A DNA stretch of 55,277 bases. Origin: Lactobacillus amylolyticus DSM 11664 (GTDB taxonomy: Bacteria; Bacillota; Bacilli; Lactobacillales; Lactobacillaceae). The stretch spans positions 1 to 55,277 of the forward strand of contig NZ_ADNY01000001.1 of the NCBI RefSeq assembly GCF_000178475.1, given 5' to 3'. The number at the start of each line of letters is the position of its first letter. The first letter of the stretch is position 1. A model generated the notes under the pieces. That model saw only the letters and a program-made list of their open reading frames with translations, was not told the DNA's origin and made no database searches. This document shows positions 1 through 8,652 of this stretch, in pieces. Position numbers and translations under genes: made by a program.

Positions 1-326
1 CGCTCAATTCTAAAAAGATAAATTATTTGCATTTTGTTTACTTTGATTTTTTCAATTCGCATAGCTTTCCAAGTCCAAACCGTAATCACTGAAATTGGTT
101 GTTTTATTTTTGAACGGTAAGGCAATTTAAGCAAATCTTTTTCATAATAGGAATTACATAAGATATAGCCCAAGATTAAAAAGAAAACAACCGTAATAAT
201 AATTGAAATCCAATTAACCTTTTCTGTGCCTTCATAGGCAAAAACCAAGCCTATAAATAGAATGATAAATAACCAGCAATAATAAATTAACCCGATTCTT
301 CCAAGTTGAATAAAATGTTTTTTCAC
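1..326 (-). CDS. Partial small membrane protein, possibly EbsA-like (C-terminus beyond window)
   Basis: The reading frame starts with GTG at 326, preceded by a good ribosome binding site (GAGGGA, about 7 bases upstream), and runs open to the window edge, so the C-terminus is missing. The first residues are VKKHFIQLGRIGLIYYCWLF. Two hydrophobic helices follow, at about residues 12-32 and 41-60, then a basic soluble stretch that includes KLPYRSKIKQP. The two-helix layout and wording resemble the small EbsA-type proteins of lactobacilli, but this is recalled similarity and function is not known. The next gene downstream of its start is the metallophosphoesterase on the same strand, 17 bases away. 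Confidence 0.6.
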   Translation of the reverse strand, partial: MKKHFIQLGRIGLIYYCWLFIILFIGLVFAYEGTEKVNWISIIITVVFFLILGYILCNSYYEKDLLKLPYRSKIKQPISVITVWTWKAMRIEKIKVNKMQIIYLFRIE

Positions 327-343
327 TTAGATCCCTCATTACA

Positions 344-1576
344 TTAATAGCGAATTTTTACCTGTAAATTACTATGACTAGAAGTATCATACAGCGTCTT
401 GAGATACAGCTCATATTCAGGATGTTCATTGATTAAAGTTTTATAAGCTTCAGAAGCATGAATTTTAGCTAATTGATTGTTCTTTAAGTGATTCTGACCA
501 GTGTAAAAATTATAATTCATTTCTGCAAACAAACGTCCCATTTTACGAATAAGATCCAGTGAATCCCTGTTCTTCTTCAAGTCGGTTTGCATCAAATTTG
601 CTGCTAAAGTACCAAGCTGAAGGTTTTTTAGATAATCATGAAAATGCATCAATGTGTAGTTCTGACTCTCATGATCATCAAGATATTTGCGCATATCAAA
701 TGATTTTCGAACATAAGTAATGTGTTTTTGGTGAAGACGAACTACGCCATATCCTTGATCGGTTGAGCAAAAACTCGAAGTAACTACTTCTGTAGTTGGT
801 GTCATTTCTTGCGGTCCCAAGATATTTTGAGCATGAATATGACCGGAAAAAGCCAACTTAACATTATAGCGAGCGCACAATCTTCTAACTTCTGCAGCAT
901 TATCCAAAACATAATTTTGGTTGACTACAGGATTATGAGCATACAAATTGTGATGCATGAATAAAATTGGCCGCAAATGCTGCTGGGAAGCCTTCTTAAA
1001 TTGCTTTTCCAACCATTTCAATTCATCTCTATTGATAGCACCCTTTGTAAAAGGCGCAGTTGTCGTTTCTTCTTTGCCATAATAGTTTGAATCGGCCAAA
1101 ACAAGCAAGTAATTAGGATTAAGCTGGACGCTATAAGCTAAAGAATTGCTATCTTCATCTTCAGAGGCCCGATAGCTTTTATCAAAAATAGACTTCCAAA
1201 ACATCGGACTGATTTGACCTGCATAAAATTGCTTTTTGCCACGGAATTCTCTTGCCCAGCCATCAAAAATATCATGATTGCCAGGTACAACTAATAATTT
1301 TGTTTTAGTTAATCCTTTGAAAATTTGAGCAAACCTTTCAGCAGAAGTTCTTTCGCCATTAAATGTAATGTCGCCAGTAACGACGATTGCCGCAGGCTGC
1401 TTTTCGTTAGCCATTTTGACAAAAGACTTAAGCACTGTTTCTTGATAATATAAATCTTTTCCTTGGCTTGTCTTTTGCATTCTGGAAAAGGCTTGACCAT
1501 TATCATGCAAAACATCAGCGATTAAATGTGTATCAGAGATTACCCAAATTTCTGTATTGAGATCATTTGTGATCAT
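344..1576 (-). CDS. Calcineurin-like metallophosphoesterase
   Basis: A 410-residue cytoplasmic protein of the calcineurin-type phosphoesterase superfamily. The dimetal signature is complete: SDTH near residue 14, GDIT near 68, GNHD near 99, MHHN near 207 and GHIHAQ near 246. These place it with phosphodiesterases of the CpdA/Icc class, which hydrolyse phosphodiester bonds using Mn or Fe. The C-terminal 130 residues (helical, YLDDHESQNY onward) lie beyond the catalytic fold and are probably a lineage-specific cap. No signal peptide is seen. The ATG at 1576 lies inside the end of the upstream methyltransferase gene (overlap of 14 bases), so the two are likely translationally coupled. The substrate cannot be told from sequence. 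Confidence 0.85.
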   Translation of the reverse strand: MITNDLNTEIWVISDTHLIADVLHDNGQAFSRMQKTSQGKDLYYQETVLKSFVKMANEKQPAAIVVTGDITFNGERTSAERFAQIFKGLTKTKLLVVPGNHDIFDGWAREFRGKKQFYAGQISPMFWKSIFDKSYRASEDEDSNSLAYSVQLNPNYLLVLADSNYYGKEETTTAPFTKGAINRDELKWLEKQFKKASQQHLRPILFMHHNLYAHNPVVNQNYVLDNAAEVRRLCARYNVKLAFSGHIHAQNILGPQEMTPTTEVVTSSFCSTDQGYGVVRLHQKHITYVRKSFDMRKYLDDHESQNYTLMHFHDYLKNLQLGTLAANLMQTDLKKNRDSLDLIRKMGRLFAEMNYNFYTGQNHLKNNQLAKIHASEAYKTLINEHPEYELYLKTLYDTSSHSNLQVKIRY

Positions 1577-2696
1577 TTTTATCAGCCCAGTATTGATAGA
1601 AATCTACTCTTAAGTTACCGTTGAACAACTTACGCTTCTTCGTTGCTTTCTTGCCGAAGCATTTTTCAAAGTTAGGATCTGCTGTCAAATAATATTGACT
1701 GAAGCTGGATAAGGGTTTAAAAACCTCACCCATCTGCTGATATAAAACTTCAGCTGATTTACGATCTTTCAATCTTTTACCATAAGGAGGGTTTGCAACA
1801 ATAATTCCGTTCTCCAAATCAGTCGCAAAATCTTTGACTGCTACCTGCTTAAAGCGAATATCTTGCAATACTCCTGCATTGTGAGCATTAAGCTTTGCAA
1901 CTTCCAAAATAGATTGGTCGATATCGCTAGCCCAAATTGGTGCCTCTAACTCTTTTACCTGACTTTTTGCTTCTTCAACTGCATCTTTATGCAATTGTGG
2001 ATCAAACCAGTCAAAGCCATCAAAAGCGAATTTACGCCAAGTACCAGGAGCTACATTCTTGGCAATTAAAGCTGCTTCAATTGCCAGAGTCCCAGAACCG
2101 GTCATTGGATCAATCAATGGATGAGTTCCATTATATGGCGTTAAAAGAAGCAAGCCTGCAGCGAAGTTTTCCTTCAAAGGTGCACCACCATGTTCAATTC
2201 TATAGCCGCGTTTAAATAAACTAGCACCAGTTGTATCTAATGAAATCCGTGCCTTATTCTTATAAATATGAACATCTAGCGGATATTCGTTGCCACTTTC
2301 GGGAAGAAAACCACGACGATGATATTCAGACGTCATTTTATCAACAATTGCTTTTTTTACAATTGACTGAACGTCCGGCTCTGAATGAAGCTTAGATTTA
2401 ACTGCCCTTCCTTGGACCGGAAATTTAGCATCAACTGGTAATAACTCTGCCCAGTCATAGTCGTAGACTTCGTTATACAAAGTGTCAAAATCTAAAGCTT
2501 TAAATTCTTTAAGCAGAATTTTGATTCTGTCTGCTGAACGAAGCCACAGATTGGTTTTGACAATATCAGCTTGCGTTCCCTTGAAAAAAACGCGTCCATT
2601 TTCAGTTTGCGTTTGATAACCTAAATTATTTAGTTCTTTAGCAACAACACTTTCAAAACCAGCACCCATTGTTGCATAAAGTTGATATTCTTTCAT
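1563..2696 (-). CDS. THUMP-domain class I SAM-dependent RNA methyltransferase (YpsC/RlmL type)
   Basis: About 377 residues, starting MKEYQLYATMGAGFE. The N-terminal ferredoxin-like and THUMP RNA-binding region covers roughly residues 1-160, followed by a Rossmann methyltransferase domain with DPMTGSGTLAIEAA (SAM binding) and VANPPYGKRL (the NPPY motif of base N-methyltransferases). The family methylates guanine N2 in 23S rRNA (RlmL-like, YpsC in Bacillus). The frame is open further upstream into rnpB, but the start at 2696 matches the family N-terminus, and the upstream stretch contains the rnpB terminator. Being just downstream of rnpB and gpsB is the conserved ypsA-ypsB-rnpB-ypsC order. Confidence 0.9.
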   Translation of the reverse strand: MKEYQLYATMGAGFESVVAKELNNLGYQTQTENGRVFFKGTQADIVKTNLWLRSADRIKILLKEFKALDFDTLYNEVYDYDWAELLPVDAKFPVQGRAVKSKLHSEPDVQSIVKKAIVDKMTSEYHRRGFLPESGNEYPLDVHIYKNKARISLDTTGASLFKRGYRIEHGGAPLKENFAAGLLLLTPYNGTHPLIDPMTGSGTLAIEAALIAKNVAPGTWRKFAFDGFDWFDPQLHKDAVEEAKSQVKELEAPIWASDIDQSILEVAKLNAHNAGVLQDIRFKQVAVKDFATDLENGIIVANPPYGKRLKDRKSAEVLYQQMGEVFKPLSSFSQYYLTADPNFEKCFGKKATKKRKLFNGNLRVDFYQYWADKNDHK

Positions 2697-2721
2697 ACAA
2701 TGCTCTTTCGTTTCTTTTTGA

Positions 2722-2761
2722 TTAAAAAAAGAGTTGAACCCCAAAAAGAAGCTCAACTCTG
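2722..2761 (-). terminator. Intrinsic terminator of rnpB
   Basis: On the minus strand an AGAGTTGA stem pairs with TCAACTCT across a T-rich loop and is followed by seven T. It lies directly after the 3' end of RNase P RNA and before the rlmL-like start at 2696, so it separates the RNA from the methyltransferase mRNA unless there is read-through. Confidence 0.85.
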
Positions 2762-2765
2762 CCAT

Positions 2766-3140
2766 GTGAATTTCTATAAGCCACGTTCTGTTCCAGCAAT
2801 CCTTGGCGAGATTACCTTCAGCAGCCATCTATCTTTATTGCTTTAAGCAATAATCCGACCTTTAGTTCAATTTCTTAGATCGAGACGCCCCCACCAAATT
2901 TGGGTTACACGCTCGCAGGGTTTACCTCGTTCCACCAAAATCGTTTCCGATTTTGCTTCGTCACTGTGGCACTTTTCAGGATACTTATGCATGTCCGAAG
3001 ATTTAGCATTTTTTCCGCCGTGATTAAAAATCCTCCAGCTTATTAGGCTGAATACGATCACTACGAGCATCGCAGCTCGTGCGTGCGTGGACTTTCCTCA
3101 GCTAGCATAAAGCTAACCGCGACTGCTCAAAATTCACATT
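2766..3140 (-). ncRNA. rnpB: RNase P RNA (rnpB), bacterial type B
   Basis: The catalytic RNA of RNase P, which removes 5' leaders from pre-tRNAs. The minus strand reads GCAGTCGCGGTTAGC near the 5' end, then the diagnostic CTGAGGAAAGTCCACGC, and near the 3' end CAGAACGTGGCTTATAG. The two ends pair with each other (GTGAATTT at about 3137 with AAATTCAC at about 2766), closing helix P1. Length of about 375 nt fits Firmicutes type B. Ends are set from the terminal pairing and the promoter and may be off by a few bases. It sits between gpsB and the rlmL-like gene, as in Bacillus. Confidence 0.95.
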
Positions 3141-3147
3141 ATTAATC

Positions 3148-3175
3148 ATTATAACAAAATATACTATTTTTGCAA
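3148..3175 (-). promoter_or_regulatory. Promoter of rnpB
   Basis: TTGCAA (3170-3175) and a perfect TATAAT (3148-3153) are separated by 16 bases on the minus strand. Transcription would begin at about 3140, at the RNase P RNA 5' end. Confidence 0.75.
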
Positions 3176-3177
3176 GT

Positions 3178-3591
3178 TTACTTTTGTAATCCATATACTC
3201 GTTGTTCCAAATTGTAAACTTTGCGTTCTAGGGTAGAAATTCTTTGAATGATAGCCATATTCGTTGAGATTTCACCTTGCGTATCAATTTCTTCAAAGCT
3301 GGTATTGCTGCGATGATTGGTTGGTGTGTATGTTCTGACATCTTCAGGTTCAGTAACAGCAACAGAGGTTTGAACATGCTTTTGTGTTTCTTTTGCTTCC
3401 ATCAATTCGCGTTGCAACTTACCGATTTGTCCGTATAAATCTTCAATAATAGAAGAAAAAGTTTCGTAATCTGAGATGATTTGATCAAGATAAGCATCAA
3501 CTTCATCTGGATCATAGCCTTTTACTTTATTTCTAAATTGTTTCTTTAAAATATCTTCTGATGATAATTTGATATCGTTTAAATTTGCCAT
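3178..3591 (-). CDS. gpsB: Cell division regulator GpsB
   Basis: 137 residues starting MANLNDIKLSSEDILKKQF. The N-terminal DivIVA-type membrane/peptide-binding domain (KVKGYDPDEVDAYLDQI, about residues 18-37) is followed by a coiled coil to about residue 70, a low-complexity linker, and a short C-terminal helical oligomerisation segment (STLERKVYNLEQRVYGLQK). GpsB links class A PBPs to the divisome and shuttles between lateral wall and septum. The start was set at 3591: GGAG lies 10 bases upstream, and the frame's earlier methionine (3612) would add residues foreign to the family. The gene ends 38 bases before the rnpB transcript. Confidence 0.95.
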   Translation of the reverse strand: MANLNDIKLSSEDILKKQFRNKVKGYDPDEVDAYLDQIISDYETFSSIIEDLYGQIGKLQRELMEAKETQKHVQTSVAVTEPEDVRTYTPTNHRSNTSFEEIDTQGEISTNMAIIQRISTLERKVYNLEQRVYGLQK

Positions 3592-3681
3592 CGACTGACA
3601 ACTCCTTTTCATTCTCTTTTATTTTAGCAAAAAGCAAGAAAGCATTAAATAACTAAACGCACTTTAGTAAAACTTTAAACT

Positions 3682-4251
3682 TTATTGACTAAAATTATTG
3701 CTTTCGTGATTCTCCTGATATTCCTCAGCTGCATCTTGCAAATCATAAAAATCAATTAAATCAAGTTGATATTCATGATCTTTTTGATACCTTCTTATAC
3801 TATTAAAATCGTATTTTGGTTTTCCTGGATGTTCTTCATCATAAATCATTAAAGCCCGATCAGTGTGACGCAACATAAAATTTTGATAGTTTCGCAGTTG
3901 CATGGGCCTTTGATAGGGAGTATTAGAAGTTGATGCAAAAAAATCAACTTGGTTTTTCAAATTTAAAAAAGCAGCTTGATTGTTTTCGTTCCAGCGGTTT
4001 GCAAACTCCTCATATGGCGTCATGATCGAAACTCTTACTGGATAATCCTTTCTAAGTTCGATTCCGGCCTGTGCTGCCCATTGCTCAACACCAAGATTAG
4101 CACCAGTAATGATCCAATCTAATTCTCCGTCATCTAATCTTGCTTTGAAGTAATTGCTTAAAGCATATTTAATTACCGTAATTTTTGGGTCCTTATCACC
4201 AAAAACATTTAATTCATAACTGCGATATCCAGTTACCCACAAACGTTGCAT
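3682..4251 (-). CDS. ypsA: YpsA-type SLOG-family protein (DUF1273)
   Basis: 189 residues opening MQRLWVTGYRSYELNVFGDK, the hallmark of YpsA. This SLOG-superfamily protein is thought to bind a nucleotide-like ligand (GANLGVEQWAAQAG, about residues 49-62) and has been tied to cell division in Bacillus and Staphylococcus. The length is normal and no membrane segment is seen. It is followed by gpsB on the same strand 90 bases further on, keeping the ypsA-gpsB pairing, and is divergent from recU. The biochemical role remains unproven for the family. Confidence 0.92.
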   Translation of the reverse strand: MQRLWVTGYRSYELNVFGDKDPKITVIKYALSNYFKARLDDGELDWIITGANLGVEQWAAQAGIELRKDYPVRVSIMTPYEEFANRWNENNQAAFLNLKNQVDFFASTSNTPYQRPMQLRNYQNFMLRHTDRALMIYDEEHPGKPKYDFNSIRRYQKDHEYQLDLIDFYDLQDAAEEYQENHESNNFSQ

Positions 4252-4320
4252 AATACAAGAAGCTTCCTTTTATTCAAAAACCATCTCTTTATTGCTATAA
4301 TGCTAACAGGAGTGAAGTCA

Positions 4321-4953
4321 ATGGTCAAATATCCTAGCGGTAGCATGGCCGCTTTTAGAAAACCAGCAAATAAACCAAAATTAAGGCGTGCATACCATCA
4401 TAAAAAAGGTGTAAATTTTTCTGATCGTGGGATGACGCTGGAACAGCAAATCAATGAATCGAATAAGTACTACCTTGAAGAAGAAATTGCAGTAGTTCAT
4501 AAAAAGCCTACTCCTATTCAGATTGTCAAGGTAGATTACCCGAAACGGTCAAAGGCCGTAATTCGTGAAGCTTATTTTAGACAAGCCTCAACTACTGACT
4601 ATAATGGTGTGTATCAAGGATATTACCTTGATTTTGAAGCAAAAGAAACAAGAAATAAGACCAATTTCCCCTTGAAAAACTTCCATGAACACCAAATTTT
4701 TCATTTAGCTAAATGTTTGAAACAAGATGGAATTTGCTTTACAATTATTGGATTCACAAGCTTGCAGCGCTATTTTGTTACGCCTGCTAGTTTCGTCATT
4801 AAAGCGTGGCGGACCAAAGATAAGAGCTCAATGACTTTAAAAGAAATTGAAGATCATTCAATTGAAATCAAATCTGGCTTTCGTCCTACTCTACCATACC
4901 TAATGGCTGTTGATCATTTTATTTCAGTTAGGAAAGTGAACAATGACAAGTAG
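4321..4953 (+). CDS. recU: Holliday junction resolvase RecU
   Basis: 210 residues starting MVKYPSGSMAAFRKPANK, the usual disordered RecU N-terminus that contacts the junction. The PD-(D/E)xK nuclease core is intact: TTDYNGVYQGYYLDFEAKET carries the catalytic Asp, Glu and Lys. The family resolves four-way junctions in recombination and chromosome segregation in Firmicutes. The frame is open from 4246, but ATG 4321 has AGGAG eight bases upstream and fits the family. The 3' end overlaps the PBP gene by 11 bases, as in the conserved recU-ponA operon. Confidence 0.95.
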   Translation: MVKYPSGSMAAFRKPANKPKLRRAYHHKKGVNFSDRGMTLEQQINESNKYYLEEEIAVVHKKPTPIQIVKVDYPKRSKAVIREAYFRQASTTDYNGVYQGYYLDFEAKETRNKTNFPLKNFHEHQIFHLAKCLKQDGICFTIIGFTSLQRYFVTPASFVIKAWRTKDKSSMTLKEIEDHSIEIKSGFRPTLPYLMAVDHFISVRKVNNDK

Positions 4954-7261
4954 AAGTAATGACTCTAGCCGCGCAAACGCGTCACGAGAATCTCGCAGAG
5001 CTAACAATAAGAAGCGGAAAAACAACCGCATATGGGTACAAATTATCAAATGGATTTTCTTGTTGATCTTATTGGTAGTTGTATCCGGTATTGGATTATT
5101 TGCATATTATGCAAAAGATGCTCCAAATATTAGTCAAGACCAGTTGCAAAGCGGCGGTACTTCAAGTCTTTATACAACAGATGGTAAATTTTTGCTATCT
5201 CTTGGTTCAGAAAAAAGAATTTATGTTAAAAACAGTAAGATTCCGCAACAACTAAAAGATGCTGTTGTTTCTGTCGAAGATAAGCGATTTTACTCAGATA
5301 AGCTTGGAATTGATCCAGTCAGAATTATCGGCTCAATGATAACTAATGCAAAAAGCAATAGTATTGCGGCAGGTGGTTCTACGATTACTCAGCAATTAGT
5401 AAAATTGACCGTCTTTTCAACTGCAGCTTCGCAAAGAACTTTAAAGCGTAAGGCTCAAGAAGCATGGCTTGCGATGAAAGTTCAACGTGAGTTCAGCAAA
5501 GATCAAATTCTGGAATTCTATATTAATAAGGTATACATGAATTACGGTAATTATGGAATGGGCACCGCGGCAAATTACTATTACAACAAGTCGCTTAGTC
5601 AACTTGATTTAGCCCAAATTGCTTTAATAGCTGGAATGCCTAACGCTCCAGTTGCTTATGATCCGTACCTCTATCCTGCCAAGGCCAAGTATCGGCGTGA
5701 TATTGTGTTAAAGGCTATGCTTAATAACAATAAAATTACCAAATCGCAATATACGAAAGCCGTTAATGAAAGCATAACTAAGGGCTTGGTAAAGCATAAA
5801 TCAAGCAGCGAATCTAAGTTACGCAAGATTGATGATCCATATATTAAGGAAGTTATTTCTGAAGTTAAGAAAAAGGGCTTTGATCCTTATAACGATAACT
5901 TAAAGATTACAGTTAACATCAATCAGAAAGCACAGAACAAATTGTATGAATTAGCCAACAATGGTTCAATTCCATTTACCAACAACGCAATGCAAATTGG
6001 TGCCACTGTCGTTGATCCAACAAATGGTCACGTTATCGCAATTCTAGGTGGTCGCCATTTGCCATCAGTTCAATTAGGACTTGACCGTGCCGTTCAAACA
6101 GGAAGATCAACTGGTTCTTCGATTAAGCCGGTTTTGGATTATGCTCCTGCTATTGAATATTTGAATTGGTCAACTGCAAAAATTTTGGAAGATACCAAGT
6201 ACGTATATCCTGGTACTAATATTCAGCTTTATGACTGGGATAATAAGTATATGGGTGCAATGACAATGCGGTATGCTTTGGAACAATCACGTAACGTGCC
6301 GGCTGTTAAAACATTGGCTAAAGTTGGTGTGAAGCGTGCATCTGTCTTTGCGAAGAGAATGGGCATTAATGTCCCAGCAAGTTCAGGTCTGTCAGTTGCG
6401 ATCGGTGCTAACGCCTCTAGTTTGCAAATGGCTGGAGCTTACAGCGCCTTTGCTACTGAAGGTATTTATCATAAACCACAATTTGTATCTAAGATTGAAA
6501 CTCCAGATGGTTTAACCAGAAATTATGATTCAAGCGGTGTACGGGTTATGAAGCGTTCAACTGCTTATATGATTACCGATATGCTTAAAGGTGTTATTAA
6601 GAAAGGAACAGGTACATCCGCAAAAATTTCAGGTCTCTACCAGGCTGGTAAAACTGGTACTGTTAAGTATTCTGATGCTGAACTCGCTAAGTACCCTAGT
6701 TACTCGTCAACACCAAAGGATTCTTGGTTTATTGGTTATACTAAGAGTTACGTCATGGGTGTTTGGACAGGCTATGACAATTTAAAGGACGGAACTATTT
6801 CAGGTGCAGGTCAGCAATCGGCTCAATTGATTTATAAGAGCATGATGAAATATCTGATGCAGAATAAGGCCAATACTGATTGGGTAAAGCCTTCATCAGT
6901 TATTAGGGTTAAAATTGTTAAAAACTCTAATCTACCTGAAGTTGCTTCTGCCGGGCAGTCAGGTGAATGGCAATTATTTGTTAAGGGTCATGCTCCTGCT
7001 GGAGTAACTGATAACTCTTCAAGTTATGACGAAGAAGATGAAGAATCGAACACGAATGAACAGTCTTCATCAAATGCTCAAGACAGTCAAAGCCAGCAAA
7101 GCAGCAGTTCTGAAAATGGCAGTACAACTCAGTCAAGCAGTACTGAACGTTCATCACAGAATAATTCAAGCTCAGCATCTTCTAGTTCGAGTTCCCAATC
7201 GAGTCGAAAGAAAGAAAAAAATACAGATAACAATAATAACAACGATCGAGATAATCGTTAA
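4943..7261 (+). CDS. Class A penicillin-binding protein (PBP1A type)
   Basis: 772 residues. A basic cytoplasmic tail precedes one transmembrane segment (about residues 31-55). The glycosyltransferase family 51 domain has EDKRFYSDKLG (catalytic Glu) and GGSTITQQLVK. The transpeptidase domain has STGSSIKP (SxxK serine), SRN and GKTGTVKYS (KTG). It polymerises and cross-links peptidoglycan on the outer membrane face. The last 80 residues are low-complexity Ser/Gln/Glu, then Asn/Asp-rich, a surface-exposed tail typical of lactobacilli and not catalytic. It is co-transcribed with recU, and GpsB, its likely regulator, is encoded nearby. Confidence 0.95.
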   Translation: MTSRSNDSSRANASRESRRANNKKRKNNRIWVQIIKWIFLLILLVVVSGIGLFAYYAKDAPNISQDQLQSGGTSSLYTTDGKFLLSLGSEKRIYVKNSKIPQQLKDAVVSVEDKRFYSDKLGIDPVRIIGSMITNAKSNSIAAGGSTITQQLVKLTVFSTAASQRTLKRKAQEAWLAMKVQREFSKDQILEFYINKVYMNYGNYGMGTAANYYYNKSLSQLDLAQIALIAGMPNAPVAYDPYLYPAKAKYRRDIVLKAMLNNNKITKSQYTKAVNESITKGLVKHKSSSESKLRKIDDPYIKEVISEVKKKGFDPYNDNLKITVNINQKAQNKLYELANNGSIPFTNNAMQIGATVVDPTNGHVIAILGGRHLPSVQLGLDRAVQTGRSTGSSIKPVLDYAPAIEYLNWSTAKILEDTKYVYPGTNIQLYDWDNKYMGAMTMRYALEQSRNVPAVKTLAKVGVKRASVFAKRMGINVPASSGLSVAIGANASSLQMAGAYSAFATEGIYHKPQFVSKIETPDGLTRNYDSSGVRVMKRSTAYMITDMLKGVIKKGTGTSAKISGLYQAGKTGTVKYSDAELAKYPSYSSTPKDSWFIGYTKSYVMGVWTGYDNLKDGTISGAGQQSAQLIYKSMMKYLMQNKANTDWVKPSSVIRVKIVKNSNLPEVASAGQSGEWQLFVKGHAPAGVTDNSSSYDEEDEESNTNEQSSSNAQDSQSQQSSSSENGSTTQSSSTERSSQNNSSSASSSSSSQSSRKKEKNTDNNNNNDRDNR

Positions 7262-7263
7262 AC

Positions 7264-7300
7264 AAAAAGCAAGTTTGGTTTTTCCAAACTTGCTTTTCTT
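7264..7300. terminator. Bidirectional terminator between PBP1A and nth
   Basis: AAGCAAGTTTGG and CCAAACTTGCTT form a perfect 12-bp stem with a TTTTT loop, with A and T runs on either side, so it can stop transcription from both converging genes. Confidence 0.9.
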
Positions 7301-7304
7301 TGCT

Positions 7305-7937
7305 CTATTTTTCTGGTGGTAAATAAGAATATGGATCAGGATTTTTTGCACGAGCCGGCATTGTATATCTGCCAAAACGAATCATCGCGTGATGAGTATG
7401 AATCCATTCTTCTTTTGGCAAAAGCTCTTCCAATCTTTTTTCAACTTCATGCGGGGTAGCCTTTGCAGGAACAATATGAAATTTTTTCGATATTCTCGAA
7501 ACGTGCGTATCAACCGCAATTGCCGGAACTCCGAATCCTTCGGCTAGAACGACATTGGCAGTTTTCTCTCCTACTCCCGGCAATTGCATTAATTTCTTTT
7601 TATCAGCCGGAATTTGACTATCATATTTATCAACCAAAATTTGCGCTGTCGCCTTTAAATGTTTAGCTTTTGAATGATATAATCCAATCTTCTTAATATC
7701 GTGTTCAATTTTTGCGATTGGAGCCTTTGCTAGTGCTTGCGGTGTTGGAAAATCTTCACTAAATTGTGGCATAACACGATTTACCATCTTATCAGTCGTC
7801 TGTGCACTCATTAAAACGGCACATAGCAAATGAAATTTACTATCCCATTGCAATTCGCTTTTTGCGCCCGGGTATAAACTGTCAATTCTTTTTAAAACAG
7901 CTAGGGCTTCCTGATCGCTTAATAACTTTTCTCTCAT
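7305..7937 (-). CDS. nth: Endonuclease III (Nth) without Fe-S cluster ligands
   Basis: 210 residues; a DNA glycosylase/AP lyase that removes oxidised pyrimidines. The helix-hairpin-helix reads LPGVGEKTANVVL with the catalytic Lys, and VDTHVSR holds the catalytic Asp. Enterobacterial Nth ends with four cysteines (C-x6-C-x2-C-x5-C) that ligate a 4Fe-4S cluster. Here the equivalent stretch after FGRYT is MPARAKNPDPYSYLPPEK, with no cysteine at all. The fold and active site are otherwise complete, so an active cluster-free enzyme is likely. The ATG directly follows the dnaD stop codon with no gap, indicating coupling. Confidence 0.93.
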   Translation of the reverse strand: MREKLLSDQEALAVLKRIDSLYPGAKSELQWDSKFHLLCAVLMSAQTTDKMVNRVMPQFSEDFPTPQALAKAPIAKIEHDIKKIGLYHSKAKHLKATAQILVDKYDSQIPADKKKLMQLPGVGEKTANVVLAEGFGVPAIAVDTHVSRISKKFHIVPAKATPHEVEKRLEELLPKEEWIHTHHAMIRFGRYTMPARAKNPDPYSYLPPEK

Positions 7938-8582
7938 TTAACGATTCCTTTGCAAAAATTGTTTAACTTCTGAACTTGTTTTTAAATTGTGTCTTTGCCA
8001 ATTTAAGAGGATTCGATCAACGTACTTCAAACTATACGCTTGTGATAAAACAGCCTCTCTAAGAGCTAAATTGATGATCTCAGGCGAATAATGATCAACA
8101 TTCAACCAAGAAGCAATTTCTTCACGCTCAATCGGACTAAGATATCGACCAAATTCAATTTCAAACTGACGTGCGATTCGATTTAACGGATTATTTTCCA
8201 AACTATCACTGATCTTAGTACTATTTTGTTGACGTTGATCTTTTACCAAAACATGCTCGTTAAGATATTCATCCAATTTATCATATAAGGGTTTTAGACT
8301 ATAATTGTCCGCTATCCTGTTTTGAGAATCCGTAGTTTGTTCAATTGCCAAATAATTTTGGTCAATCAATTGTTGAATTAGGTTGGCTACTTCACTAACT
8401 GAGAGATTTGTATTGGCCGCTATTTTTTCATTTGATGGAAATTGTTCGCCATGTTGAGCAAAGGCTTCCAATTGAATTATTAGCAGTAATTCTGCATCAG
8501 AAATATGAAGTTGCGGATAATATGCGATTAAGCCGTTAGGTAAAGTAGTAAAACCTAAGTTTCGGTAATCATTAAAATGCAT
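7938..8582 (-). CDS. dnaD: Replication initiation protein DnaD
   Basis: 214 residues with the two-domain DnaD layout. An N-terminal winged helix covers about residues 1-100. The C-terminal DnaD/DnaB_2 domain runs from about 130 to 200, with the YxxxIxxxW motif as YVDRILLNW. In Firmicutes DnaD works with DnaB and DnaI to load the replicative helicase and remodels DNA. The asnS-dnaD-nth order is the conserved Bacillus/Lactobacillus one. ATG at 8582 is preceded by AAGGGGAAATTTTT on the minus strand, a good ribosome binding site. Confidence 0.93.
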   Translation of the reverse strand: MHFNDYRNLGFTTLPNGLIAYYPQLHISDAELLLIIQLEAFAQHGEQFPSNEKIAANTNLSVSEVANLIQQLIDQNYLAIEQTTDSQNRIADNYSLKPLYDKLDEYLNEHVLVKDQRQQNSTKISDSLENNPLNRIARQFEIEFGRYLSPIEREEIASWLNVDHYSPEIINLALREAVLSQAYSLKYVDRILLNWQRHNLKTSSEVKQFLQRNR

Positions 8583-8597
8583 AAAAATTTCCCCTTT

Positions 8598-8636
8598 AAA
8601 AAAAGTTGAACTAATTAATATTAGTCCAACTTTTTA
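8598..8636 (-). terminator. Terminator downstream of asnS
   Basis: A long imperfect stem on the minus strand (AAAAAGTTGGACTAAT against ATTAGTTCAACTTTTTT) ends in a T run between the asnS stop and the dnaD start. Part of the dnaD-nth message may come from read-through or a local promoter. Confidence 0.75.
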
Positions 8637-8652
8637 AATTATTATTTGTTTT

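Noticed and set aside
2697..2828. Upstream extension of the rlmL-like frame
   Set aside because: It runs through the rnpB terminator and RNase P RNA, and the family N-terminus begins at 2696.
2867..3070. A 67-codon frame inside rnpB
   Set aside because: It lies wholly within the RNase P RNA and resembles no protein.
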